A stretch of 13,137 nt of DNA from Candidatus Aminicenantota bacterium (GTDB lineage: Bacteria; Acidobacteriota; Aminicenantia; Aminicenantales; Aminicenantaceae): contig DAOUYU010000027.1 in the NCBI GenBank assembly GCA_030673995.1, positions 1-13,137 of the forward strand. The letters run 5' to 3'. Shown here piece after piece: positions 1 through 5,928 of the stretch. The position numbers were made by a program, and so were the translations under genes. The notes beneath the pieces were generated by a model. The model made no database searches, was not told the origin of the DNA, and worked only from the letters and a program-made list of their open reading frames with translations. The number at the start of each line of letters is the position of its first letter. The first letter of the stretch is position 1.

Positions 1-1
1 C

Positions 2-1534
2 ATAGGGTCCTGCACAAAAGCTTTCACTGCGGTAACGATGGGTATTTTAGTTGATGAGGGGAAATTGAGTTGGGATAAGCCTGTAAGAGAGTACCTTCCC
101 ACTTTTAAGCTTAAAGATTCTTTTACCACAGAGAAAATGACACCTCGGGACTTAGTCTGTCATCGCTCTGGTTTACCCCGACATGATATGATGTGGTATA
201 ACTCTTCTGCATCCCGTCGAGAACTCTTCGATCGCTTGCAGTATTTAGAGCCAAGTGCCGATTTGCGCACGGTCTATCAATATCAAAACCTGATGTTTAT
301 GACGGCAGGGTATTTGGTGGGGCAAAATACAGGAGCATCCTGGGAGAGATTTGTCCGGAATCGCATTTTTATCCCCCTGGGCATGACCAACAGCAATTTT
401 TCCGTGAAAGATTCCCAAAAATCCAAAAATTTTGCCCTTCCTTACCTTGAGAAAGACAATAAAGTCATAGAGATTCCTTTCCGGAACATCGATACAGTCG
501 GACCAGCAGGCTCGATCAATTCCAGTGTGATGGACATGGCCAACTGGCTTTTGCTCAATTTGAACAAAGGAAAGATCGGTGACCAGCAGATCATCTCCGA
601 AGCAAATCTCAAGGAGATTCATTCCCCGCAGATGCTGAGTTCAAGGTCTTACGAATATGATGAAACATTTTACTCCATGTACGGGATGGGCTGGGCTATT
701 ACGAATTACAGAGGCCATCTCCTGCTTCACCACGGCGGCGGTATAGATGGTTTTACGGCCCTTGTCTCCCTTATGCCCAGGGATAACATAGGGATTGTTA
801 TTCTGACAAATCAGGGCGGTACTCCGCTGCCCCCGATCATTGCTAATAATGCCTACGACCGTCTGCTCGGGCTTACTCAGATTCCCTGGAATAAGCGCAT
901 CAGAGAGAAGGTGGATAAGTCAAAAGAGGAGGCAAAAAAAGCCAAAAAGGAAAAGGACAAAGACCGTAAATTAAACACTAAACCGTCCCATTCCCTTGAG
1001 GATTATGCCGGAGATTATGAACATCCGGGCTATGGAGTTGTTTCCATAAAAAAGGAAGGCGAGCAGTTAAAAGGGATTTTTAATTCCATTCCGCTTACCA
1101 TGAAACATTACCATTACGATATTTTCGATTTCCATAATGAACTCATGGACAGGTCGATGAAGGTATCTTTTTTCACCGATGCCAGAGGAAACATAGGCAG
1201 TCTTTCCGCTCAGCTGGAGCCAGCAGTTAAAGATATTGTGTTTATCCGGATGCCCGAGAAGGCAATGACGGAGAAAAGCTTCCTGCAGAAATTCGTTGGC
1301 GAATATGAGCTTTCAGGAATCATAACGACTGTTTCTTTAAAGGGGGAGAAGACTCTCGTTCTTGCTGTCCCAGGCCAGCCGGAATATACATTGGTCCCCT
1401 ATAAAGGAACTGTGTTTAACCTGAAGAATTTATCCGGATACAGCATAGAGTTCATAATGGATGAATCCGGAAATGTTAAGGAGGCCAAGATCACTCAGCC
1501 CAACGGAGTCTTCACCGCCAAGAAGAAGAAATAG
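2..1534 (+). CDS. Beta-lactamase-fold serine hydrolase, 5' end outside window
   Basis: This is a penicillin-binding/class C beta-lactamase-like serine hydrolase. The frame is open from base 2, so the true start lies upstream; the ATG at 38 is internal, because the catalytic SxxK motif (Ser-Cys-Thr-Lys, bases 8-19) precedes it. The second motif, Tyr-Gln-Asn (YxN), is at 281-289. The third is the His-His-Gly-Gly-Gly stretch at 728-742, which replaces KTG as is usual in the esterase/peptidase branch. A Lys-rich linker (about 905-975) leads to a beta-rich C-terminal region starting near SLEDYAGDY (about 991 onward), which resembles the DUF3471 domain often fused to these hydrolases; a second similar strand set begins near 1285. 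About 510 residues are visible. Family members are usually exported, but the signal peptide would lie outside the window. The substrate cannot be inferred (D-amino peptides or esters are typical), and beta-lactam resistance is not implied. hom follows 27 bases downstream. Confidence 0.88.
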   Translation: MGSCTKAFTAVTMGILVDEGKLSWDKPVREYLPTFKLKDSFTTEKMTPRDLVCHRSGLPRHDMMWYNSSASRRELFDRLQYLEPSADLRTVYQYQNLMFMTAGYLVGQNTGASWERFVRNRIFIPLGMTNSNFSVKDSQKSKNFALPYLEKDNKVIEIPFRNIDTVGPAGSINSSVMDMANWLLLNLNKGKIGDQQIISEANLKEIHSPQMLSSRSYEYDETFYSMYGMGWAITNYRGHLLLHHGGGIDGFTALVSLMPRDNIGIVILTNQGGTPLPPIIANNAYDRLLGLTQIPWNKRIREKVDKSKEEAKKAKKEKDKDRKLNTKPSHSLEDYAGDYEHPGYGVVSIKKEGEQLKGIFNSIPLTMKHYHYDIFDFHNELMDRSMKVSFFTDARGNIGSLSAQLEPAVKDIVFIRMPEKAMTEKSFLQKFVGEYELSGIITTVSLKGEKTLVLAVPGQPEYTLVPYKGTVFNLKNLSGYSIEFIMDESGNVKEAKITQPNGVFTAKKKK

Positions 1535-1561
1535 AAGAAATTGGGATTTGTCATTCTCTAA

Positions 1562-2593
1562 ATGAAAAAAGTCAACATCATCCTCATGGGATTTGGAAAT
1601 GTGGGTCAAGCATTTCTTCGCGTTGTACATGAGAAGGAAGATCTTTGCCGAAAACGATACGGGCTTGACATTAAATTTCATTCCATTTTTAGACAGGGAG
1701 GTGCTCTTTATTCCTCTCACCCTCTGAATCCGGGTGAGATTCTGGAGAAATATTCTTCTTTATCCTTATTCCAGGAAAATCCGCATTGGAAATCAGGTAT
1801 TCCCCTGACAGAAGCACTCGAGTCCATCAGGTCTGGAGTACTGGTTGAATGCACACCGACCAATATCAAAAACGGTGAGCCCGGCCTCAACCATACCCAT
1901 CAAGCACTGGACAGGGGATGGCACGTAGTCACAGCCAATAAAGGCCCTTTAGTCGTTGATTTTCCCGGCTTAAAAGAAAAAGCAAGAGAGAACCGTGTGG
2001 ATTTGAGGTTCAGCGGAGCAACGGCTGCTGCACTTCCGACTCTGGACGTTGCTCTTTATTCCCTTGCCGGGACAGAGATCTCCCGGATTGAAGGGATCTT
2101 GAATGGGACGACAAACTACATCCTGACAAGAATGAAAGAAGGGATAGAGTATCAGAAGGCCTTAAAAGAAGCCCAGTCCAGAGGTATTGCTGAGCCTGAT
2201 CCAACCCTTGATGTTGAGGGCTGGGATACAGCTTCCAAGATCCTCATCATTTCAAACGCTGTGCTGCACACGGATTTCTCTCTGGCTGATGTGAAAGTGG
2301 ATGGAATAACTGCTGTTCCGTCACATCTTTTGAATGAAGGAAAGGAAGAAGGCCGGGCTCTGAAGTTATTGGGTAAGATCTCGAAGGAAGCCGATAGATT
2401 TCACCTTGAGGTTAGTTTGACTCTTATCGATAAAGACCATCCTCTTTTTGGTGTAGATGGGACTAACAAGGGTATTACTTTTTTAACAGATACGATGGAT
2501 TCTATTACAGTGATAGGAGGAAAATCAGACCCGAGGGGAACAGGAGCTTCTCTCCTGAAGGATATAATCAATATTTATTTTTGGGATCGTTGA
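1562..2593 (+). CDS. hom: Homoserine dehydrogenase, short form without ACT domain
   Basis: Homoserine dehydrogenase interconverts L-aspartate-4-semialdehyde and L-homoserine with NAD(P)H, at the branch to threonine, methionine and isoleucine; it is cytoplasmic. The N-terminal Rossmann motif is GFGNVG at residues 10-15. The TANKGP segment carries the conserved Lys at about 127. The NGTTNY signature is at 181-186. The catalytic/substrate-binding stretch E211-P-D-P...D217...W221-D222...K226 is intact. At 343 residues it is the minimal form, and no C-terminal ACT domain is present, so allosteric inhibition by threonine through such a domain is not expected. There is no clear Shine-Dalgarno sequence in front of the ATG. 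The gene starts 27 bases after the hydrolase stop and may depend on read-through from it. Downstream lies the 36-bp palindromic repeat, then tRNA-Ser. The family call is secure; the start is less so. Confidence 0.93.
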   Translation: MKKVNIILMGFGNVGQAFLRVVHEKEDLCRKRYGLDIKFHSIFRQGGALYSSHPLNPGEILEKYSSLSLFQENPHWKSGIPLTEALESIRSGVLVECTPTNIKNGEPGLNHTHQALDRGWHVVTANKGPLVVDFPGLKEKARENRVDLRFSGATAAALPTLDVALYSLAGTEISRIEGILNGTTNYILTRMKEGIEYQKALKEAQSRGIAEPDPTLDVEGWDTASKILIISNAVLHTDFSLADVKVDGITAVPSHLLNEGKEEGRALKLLGKISKEADRFHLEVSLTLIDKDHPLFGVDGTNKGITFLTDTMDSITVIGGKSDPRGTGASLLKDIINIYFWDR

Positions 2594-2631
2594 ATCTTCC
2601 TGCTCCATTTTTTTCAAAAACCCTTATTTCA

Positions 2632-2667
2632 CCTGGATTATTCACGAGTCGTTATGAATAATTCAGG
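2632..2667. repeat. 36-bp palindromic repeat, solo copy
   Basis: CCTGGATTATTCA (2632-2644) pairs with TGAATAATTCAGG (2655-2667) at 12 of 13 positions, the exception being a G/T pair, around a 10-base loop. No T-run follows the stem, so it is a poor rho-independent terminator for hom. Its left 20 bases and right 16 bases recur identically at 5445-5464 and 5684-5699, where 219 bp separate them. I see no target-site duplication around this copy. Confidence 0.85.
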
Positions 2668-2671
2668 TTAA

Positions 2672-2700
2672 TTGACCTTCTCGATTAATTTTGATACTTT
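2672..2700 (+). promoter_or_regulatory. Sigma70-like promoter for tRNA-Ser
   Basis: A -35-like TTGACC at 2672-2677 and a -10-like TACTTT at 2695-2700 are separated by 17 bases. Transcription would start near 2707, about 36 bases before the mature tRNA 5' end. The position and spacing fit a tRNA promoter. It begins only five bases after the palindromic repeat. No clear terminator follows the tRNA, so it may also feed rocD. Confidence 0.5.
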
Positions 2701-2742
2701 AGTCCTCCTCTGAACTAACGTTTTGGCCTTCAATACAGAAGT

Positions 2743-2833
<91 letters not shown>

Positions 2834-2858
2834 CAATTTATATCTTAAAGAGGGAGAT

Positions 2859-2879
2859 ATGAGTGCACTTAAACCATAA
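2859..2879 (+). CDS. Possible six-codon leader ORF (MSALKP) before rocD
   Basis: ATG AGT GCA CTT AAA CCA TAA lies between the tRNA and rocD, with a purine-rich AGAGGGAG just upstream at 2849-2856. The spacing from that motif to the ATG is short. The stop is immediately followed by the rocD ribosome binding site, so translation here could affect initiation of rocD. I see no attenuator hairpin linked to it and no ornithine or arginine codons. It may be chance. Confidence 0.25.
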   Translation: MSALKP

Positions 2880-2888
2880 GGAGAAGAG

Positions 2889-4094
2889 ATGGATATCAAG
2901 GATTTCATAGTTTTGGAAGATTTATACGGAGCTCACAATTATCACCCTTTGGATGTTGTTATAACGAAAGGGAAAGGGATATGGGTTTGGGATGTTGAAG
3001 GCAAAAAATACCTTGATTTTTTAAGCGCTTATTCGGCAGTCAATCATGGCCATTGTCATCCCCGGATTATCCAGGCTCTGAAAAGGCAGGCCGATAAACT
3101 GACTCTGACATCCCGAGCCTTTCGGAATGATCAATGGCCGATCCTGGCCAAGGAGCTCTGTGAATTGACCGGTTATGAGAAGGTGCTTCCCATGAATTCC
3201 GGAGCAGAGGCAGTGGAAACTGCGATCAAAGCGGCCCGGAAGTGGGCTTATCAGAAGAAGGGAGTTCCACAGGATAAAGCCGAGATCATTGCCTGTTCCA
3301 ACAATTTTCATGGGCGTACCGTAACCGTTATTAGTTTTTCCACAGAGCCCTCATACAGGAAAGATTTTGGGCCTTTTACGCCTGGATTTGTTATTGTTCC
3401 TTATGGTGACGAGGCAGCTTTGGAGGCGGCAATCAATCCCAATACGGCTGCTTTCCTGGTTGAACCTTTTCAGGCCGAAGCTGGAATCACCATACCACCC
3501 GAAGGGTATCTGAAGGCAGCTAAAGAAATCTGCGAAAAAAATAACGTTCTTTTTATTGCTGATGAGATCCAGACCGGTCTTGGTCGTGCCGGCAAGCTCT
3601 TTGCCTGCGAGTATGAAGGTGTAAAGCCGGATATCCTTGTTATTGGAAAATCTTTAAGTGGAGGCTGTTATGCTATCTCTGCCGTTCTCTCTCCTCAGGA
3701 AATCTTAGGGCTTTTCAGGCCAGGAGAACATGGTTCGACCTTTAGTGCTAATCCATTGGCTTGTGCTGTGGTTCGTGAGGCTCTCAAGGTTCTTAAAGAA
3801 GAAAAAATGGTCGAAAACTCTGCCGAGCAGGGAAAATACTTCCTGGAGAAATTGAAAACTCTTAAAAGCAGGCATATCAAAGAGGTCAGGGGAAAAGGTT
3901 TGTTGATCGGGATAGAACTCAAGCCTGAAGCTGGCGGAGCAAGGCGCTTTTGTGAGAATTTGAAAGAAGAAGGTCTGCTCTGTAAAGAAACCCATGAACA
4001 TGTCATCCGGTTTGCCCCTCCTTTGGTTATCAAACAGAAAGAGCTAAACTGGGCCTTCAAGAAAATAGCTCAAGTCTTTAGACAGGCCGAATAA
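2889..4094 (+). CDS. rocD: Ornithine--oxo-acid aminotransferase
   Basis: A PLP-dependent class III aminotransferase that moves the delta-amino group of L-ornithine to 2-oxoglutarate, giving glutamate-5-semialdehyde (pyrroline-5-carboxylate) and glutamate; it links arginine and proline metabolism and is cytoplasmic. At 401 residues it has the family's usual length. Visible features are the substrate-side YSAVNHGHCHP segment, the NSGAEA phosphate-binding loop at 103-108, the NFHGRT segment, the cofactor-contacting DEIQTG at 225-230, the Schiff-base lysine K254 in VIGKSLSGG, and the STFSANPLACAV signature. GGAGAAG at 2880-2886 is the ribosome binding site for the ATG. Closely related acetylornithine and GABA aminotransferases are the alternatives. 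The YSAVNHGHCHP and FSANPLACA signatures favour ornithine. A terminator lies directly after the stop, so this appears to end its transcription unit. Confidence 0.9.
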   Translation: MDIKDFIVLEDLYGAHNYHPLDVVITKGKGIWVWDVEGKKYLDFLSAYSAVNHGHCHPRIIQALKRQADKLTLTSRAFRNDQWPILAKELCELTGYEKVLPMNSGAEAVETAIKAARKWAYQKKGVPQDKAEIIACSNNFHGRTVTVISFSTEPSYRKDFGPFTPGFVIVPYGDEAALEAAINPNTAAFLVEPFQAEAGITIPPEGYLKAAKEICEKNNVLFIADEIQTGLGRAGKLFACEYEGVKPDILVIGKSLSGGCYAISAVLSPQEILGLFRPGEHGSTFSANPLACAVVREALKVLKEEKMVENSAEQGKYFLEKLKTLKSRHIKEVRGKGLLIGIELKPEAGGARRFCENLKEEGLLCKETHEHVIRFAPPLVIKQKELNWAFKKIAQVFRQAE

Positions 4095-4122
4095 GAAAAA
4101 AGGGAACGTCCCTTTCTTTTTT
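4095..4122 (+). terminator. Rho-independent terminator after rocD
   Basis: AAAGGGA (4098-4104 region) pairs with TCCCTTT (about 4109-4114) around an ACG loop. The stem can be extended by A/T pairs and ends in a run of T (to 4122). It starts right after the rocD stop. The flanking A and T runs mean it could also work on the other strand. Confidence 0.75.
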
Positions 4123-4125
4123 GGG

Positions 4126-4154
4126 TTGAAAAAAGATCTCAATTCTATTATTAT
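4126..4154 (+). promoter_or_regulatory. Promoter for the lipoprotein gene
   Basis: TTGAAA (4126-4131) and TATTAT (4149-4154) are separated by 17 bases, and each differs from the sigma70 consensus at one position. A start near 4161 would lie downstream of the in-frame ATG at 4157, supporting translation from 4232. Confidence 0.5.
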
Positions 4155-4170
4155 TTATGCAGAAGAAGAA

Positions 4171-4207
4171 ATGGGGACTGTCCCCATTAATACTGTCCCC
4201 ATTAATA
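4171..4207. repeat. GGGGAC/GTCCCC palindrome overlapping a 15-bp tandem repeat
   Basis: ATGGGGACTGTCCCCAT (4171-4187) is a perfect 8-bp inverted repeat around one base. Its right arm is part of a 15-bp unit, CTGTCCCCATTAATA, present twice head to tail (4178-4192 and 4193-4207). It lies in the 5' untranslated region of the lipoprotein gene, between the promoter and the ribosome binding site. It could be an operator, an RNA hairpin or a REP-like sequence; nothing here decides. Confidence 0.7.
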
Positions 4208-4231
4208 TATTTCCATAAAAGAGGGAATACG

Positions 4232-5440
4232 ATGAAAAAATACTTTTTTGTGATTTTTTTGAGCCTTATCTTCACCGCAAGTTGTGCATTTTACTTTCCA
4301 CTTCTGGAGGAACCTTATCCTCCGGAAGAGGAGTATTATGATGATGTTTCCGTGGAAGCCGCCCCGGAATTAGATAGTTCCTATTTTCACGACTATCTCA
4401 ATCCTTACGGAATTTGGGTGAACCATCGCACTCACGGTTACGTATGGATTCCCCACGATATCTCCTACGGATGGCGTCCCTATACCAATGGGCATTGGGT
4501 CTGGACAGACTATGGCTGGACATGGCGCTCTCAACTTGTATGGGGCTGGGCTCCTTTTCATTATGGTCGCTGGGGCTGGGATAGAGGACTTGGCTGGTTC
4601 TGGGCACCCGGAGTTGTCTGGGGGCCAGGTTGGGTGACCTGGAGAAGCAGTGACATCTATATAGGTTGGGCGCCTCTTCCACCCGGAGTCGCTTTTACCG
4701 CGGGAATCGGTATCAGGCGCTTGTCCTTTGCCATACCTTCTTCCTCCTGGGTTTTTGTGGATGGAGGTTATTTTTTGAATCGTTCTGTCCACCGTCATAT
4801 CTTTCCTGTTGAGAGGAACGTAACCATCATCAATTACACAGTCCATAAGACAAATATTTATGTCCAAAACAATAGAGTCATAAACGGCGGAATTGGCATC
4901 GATCGAGTCCGGAGAATAACGAAAAAAAATATTGTGAAACACGAGCTCAGGGATACAAATAGGGCAGGGCTGAGAAGAATCGGATCAGGGAGACTCGAGG
5001 TTTACAGACCCAAGATAAAGAAAAGCAAAGCTGTAAAGCCCAAGTCGGTTGTTAAGAGAGAAAATGTACAAGAGAGAATCTCCAGAATCAAAACAAGTAA
5101 ACCTGATAAGAAGGTGACACCGACAATTATTCAGCGGCGACTTAGAGATAATCAAAAACGCGAGGTCACAAATCTAGAGAGAAGCCAGCAAAGGGAAATA
5201 AGGGATCTGAAGCGGAAAGTAGAAGAGAGGAAAAAATCTGCCAGGACTAAGGCTGAGAAACAGAAGATCGATAGAGAACACAAAGAAAAAGCCTCCAAGC
5301 TGAAGAAGACCCATGAGAAGGAAAAATCTCAGGTAAAAACGAGGCATAAGAAGGAAGTGGAAAAGGCCAAGAAAAAGAAGAAAGATAAGAAGGAAACCGA
5401 GGAAGAGAAAAAAAAGAAAAAAAAAGTAATTAAGAAATAA
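4232..5440 (+). CDS. Trp/Tyr-rich lipoprotein with basic coiled-coil tail
   Basis: The probable product is a 402-residue exported lipoprotein of unknown function. I chose the ATG at 4232 because GAGGG (4221-4225) precedes it and MKKYFFVIFLSLIFTASC is a typical lipoprotein signal with Cys18 as the lipidated residue; the earlier in-frame ATG at 4157 would bury this signal. After an acidic Pro/Tyr linker, residues about 51-153 are very rich in Trp, Tyr and Gly, with repeated phrases such as GHWVWTDYGW, WGWAPFHYGRW and WGPGWVTW, resembling the DUF6600-type Trp-rich domain. A hydrophobic beta-like stretch follows (about 153-235). From about 260 the protein is strongly basic, and from about 300 to the end it is a predicted Lys/Glu/Arg coiled coil ending in poly-Lys. 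That tail could bind an anionic envelope polymer, an inference only. It is monocistronic between the rocD terminator and the 255-bp element. Confidence 0.8.
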   Translation: MKKYFFVIFLSLIFTASCAFYFPLLEEPYPPEEEYYDDVSVEAAPELDSSYFHDYLNPYGIWVNHRTHGYVWIPHDISYGWRPYTNGHWVWTDYGWTWRSQLVWGWAPFHYGRWGWDRGLGWFWAPGVVWGPGWVTWRSSDIYIGWAPLPPGVAFTAGIGIRRLSFAIPSSSWVFVDGGYFLNRSVHRHIFPVERNVTIINYTVHKTNIYVQNNRVINGGIGIDRVRRITKKNIVKHELRDTNRAGLRRIGSGRLEVYRPKIKKSKAVKPKSVVKRENVQERISRIKTSKPDKKVTPTIIQRRLRDNQKREVTNLERSQQREIRDLKRKVEERKKSARTKAEKQKIDREHKEKASKLKKTHEKEKSQVKTRHKKEVEKAKKKKKDKKETEEEKKKKKKVIKK

Positions 5441-5469
5441 CTAGCCTGGATTATTCACGAGTCGAGATT

Positions 5470-5566
5470 GCTGTAGCGGCAAGGCCGCAGCCCATGAAGC
5501 TGTAGTGAACTACTGCGAATGGGCTGCAACGAAGCCGATGCAGTGAGATCGGCTCGCCCGAAGGGT
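5470..5566 (+). other. Array of perfect hairpins inside the 255-bp element
   Basis: Four stem-loops follow one another. GCGGC/GCCGC encloses AAG (5476-5488), with flanking GCT and AGC (5470-5472, 5489-5491) able to extend it across a GTA bulge. GCAGCCCAT/ATGGGCTGC (5487-5495, 5519-5527) is a perfect 9-bp stem that itself encloses GTAG/CTAC. AGCCGAT/ATCGGCT (5533-5539, 5548-5554) is a perfect 7-bp stem. CCC GAA GGG is at 5557-5565. The first two stems share bases and are mutually exclusive, so alternative folds are possible. A GTAG tetranucleotide sits at the foot of the first stem, as in REP sequences. Confidence 0.65.
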
Positions 5567-5686
5567 AAAAAATGCCGACATTTGATAGAATTATTACAAC
5601 AAACAAAGTGATAGTCTTGATTTTACTGAAAACCGGGCTATAATGTTAATATTATTGAAGATAAATGAAGGTGTCGGCAGTTTTTA
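5566..5686. repeat. Inner inverted-repeat pair, 15 bp, 14 matching
   Basis: TAAAAAATGCCGACA (5566-5580) is the reverse complement of 5672-5686 except at one position. The 91 bases between hold an AT-rich stretch with a promoter-like sequence. It could be a small element nested in the larger one, or the lower stem of a long RNA hairpin. Confidence 0.65.
5617..5644 (+). promoter_or_regulatory. Promoter-like sequence inside the element
   Basis: TTGATT (5617-5622) and a perfect TATAAT (5639-5644) are 16 bases apart and point rightward, toward dnaX. If active, the transcript would start near 5651, run through the right arms of both inverted repeats, and continue antisense to the thioesterase relic. 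Confidence 0.4.
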
Positions 5687-5846
5687 TGAATAATTCAGGC
5701 CGGATAAAAAGAATACTAAATCGAGTATTTATCCTTAATATCTTCAGGAATAATCTCTGGTTTTCCGGTCTTGGCGTTTATGAGAACATAGACGGCATAT
5801 CCTTCTGCAGACATTATTTTCGTCCTTCTTTGAAGGAATTTCATAT

Positions 5847-5874
5847 TTGAATTCATTGCGAATTGTGATAGTAT
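5847..5874 (+). promoter_or_regulatory. Possible dnaX promoter
   Basis: TTGAAT (5847-5852) and TAGTAT (5869-5874) are 16 bases apart, and each matches four of six consensus positions. A start near 5881 would give a leader of about 48 bases that begins with the hairpin at 5885-5903. Confidence 0.35.
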
Positions 5875-5884
5875 ATTGTTTAGA

Positions 5885-5903
5885 AAAGGAACTCGGTTCC
5901 TTT
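5885..5903. other. Perfect 8-bp hairpin in the dnaX leader
   Basis: AAAGGAAC (5885-5892) and GTTCCTTT (5896-5903) enclose a TCG loop, 26 bases before the dnaX ATG. No long T-run follows. It may affect dnaX mRNA stability or initiation, or be a worn terminator from the former neighbour. Confidence 0.5.
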
Positions 5904-5928
5904 ACCTGAATCCAAAAACCTGCATAAA

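Larger units (their letters stand above)
5445..5699. mobile_element. Nested inverted-repeat element, 255 bp, non-coding
   Basis: The outer ends CCTGGATTATTCA (5445-5457) and TGAATAATTCAGG (5687-5699) are imperfect inverted repeats (12 of 13). With their adjoining bases they match the solo 36-bp repeat at 2632-2667 exactly, except that 219 bp (5465-5683) lie between the halves. The interior has a hairpin-dense part (5470-5566) and a second inverted-repeat part (5566-5686). No convincing protein is encoded. It begins four bases after the lipoprotein stop and ends 17 bases before the stop of the thioesterase relic. I infer a non-autonomous mobile element (MITE- or REP-derived). No transposase or target-site duplication is visible, and a structured RNA is the alternative. 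Confidence 0.6.
5716..5905 (-). pseudogene. Frameshifted C-terminal remnant of a 4HBT-type acyl-CoA thioesterase
   Basis: On the minus strand, 5814 down to the TAG at 5716-5718 reads SAEGYAVYVLINAKTGKP followed by EIIPEDIKDKYSI. This strongly resembles the C-terminal end of hotdog-fold (4HBT/YbgC-like) thioesterases, where an AEGY...V.D..TGKP..IPE segment closes the domain. In another frame, directly upstream (about 5905-5820), YTITIRNEFKYEIPSKKDEN resembles the preceding beta strand. The two parts join only if a frameshift near 5811-5822 is repaired. The N-terminal two thirds of the domain are missing, because the dnaX start at 5929 occupies that side. I infer a decayed gene. The family call rests on pattern memory and is moderate. 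Confidence 0.5.

Noticed and set aside
2632..2667. Solo palindrome as the hom terminator
   Set aside because: The stem is AT-rich and no T-run follows. Its exact recurrence in the long element points to a dispersed repeat.
4157..4231. Longer start for the lipoprotein gene at the ATG at 4157
   Set aside because: It would put 25 residues, encoded by the palindrome and tandem repeat, before a good lipoprotein signal. There is no ribosome binding site there, and the predicted transcript start lies after it.
4370..4942. 190-residue minus-strand ORF within the lipoprotein gene
   Set aside because: It is a shadow frame of the Trp/Gly-rich coding sequence, without a ribosome binding site or recognisable domain.
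5533..5554. AGCCGAT hairpin as domain V of a group II intron
   Set aside because: The catalytic triad context and bulge expected of domain V are missing, and there is no intron-encoded protein or exon-binding structure.
5445..5699. attC site of an integron or a CRISPR repeat
   Set aside because: There are no GTTRRRY/RYYYAAC core sites, no integrase, and no regularly spaced repeats.
5665..5850. 61-residue plus-strand ORF across the element's right end
   Set aside because: It has no ribosome binding site or recognisable sequence, crosses the element boundary, and is antisense to the thioesterase relic.
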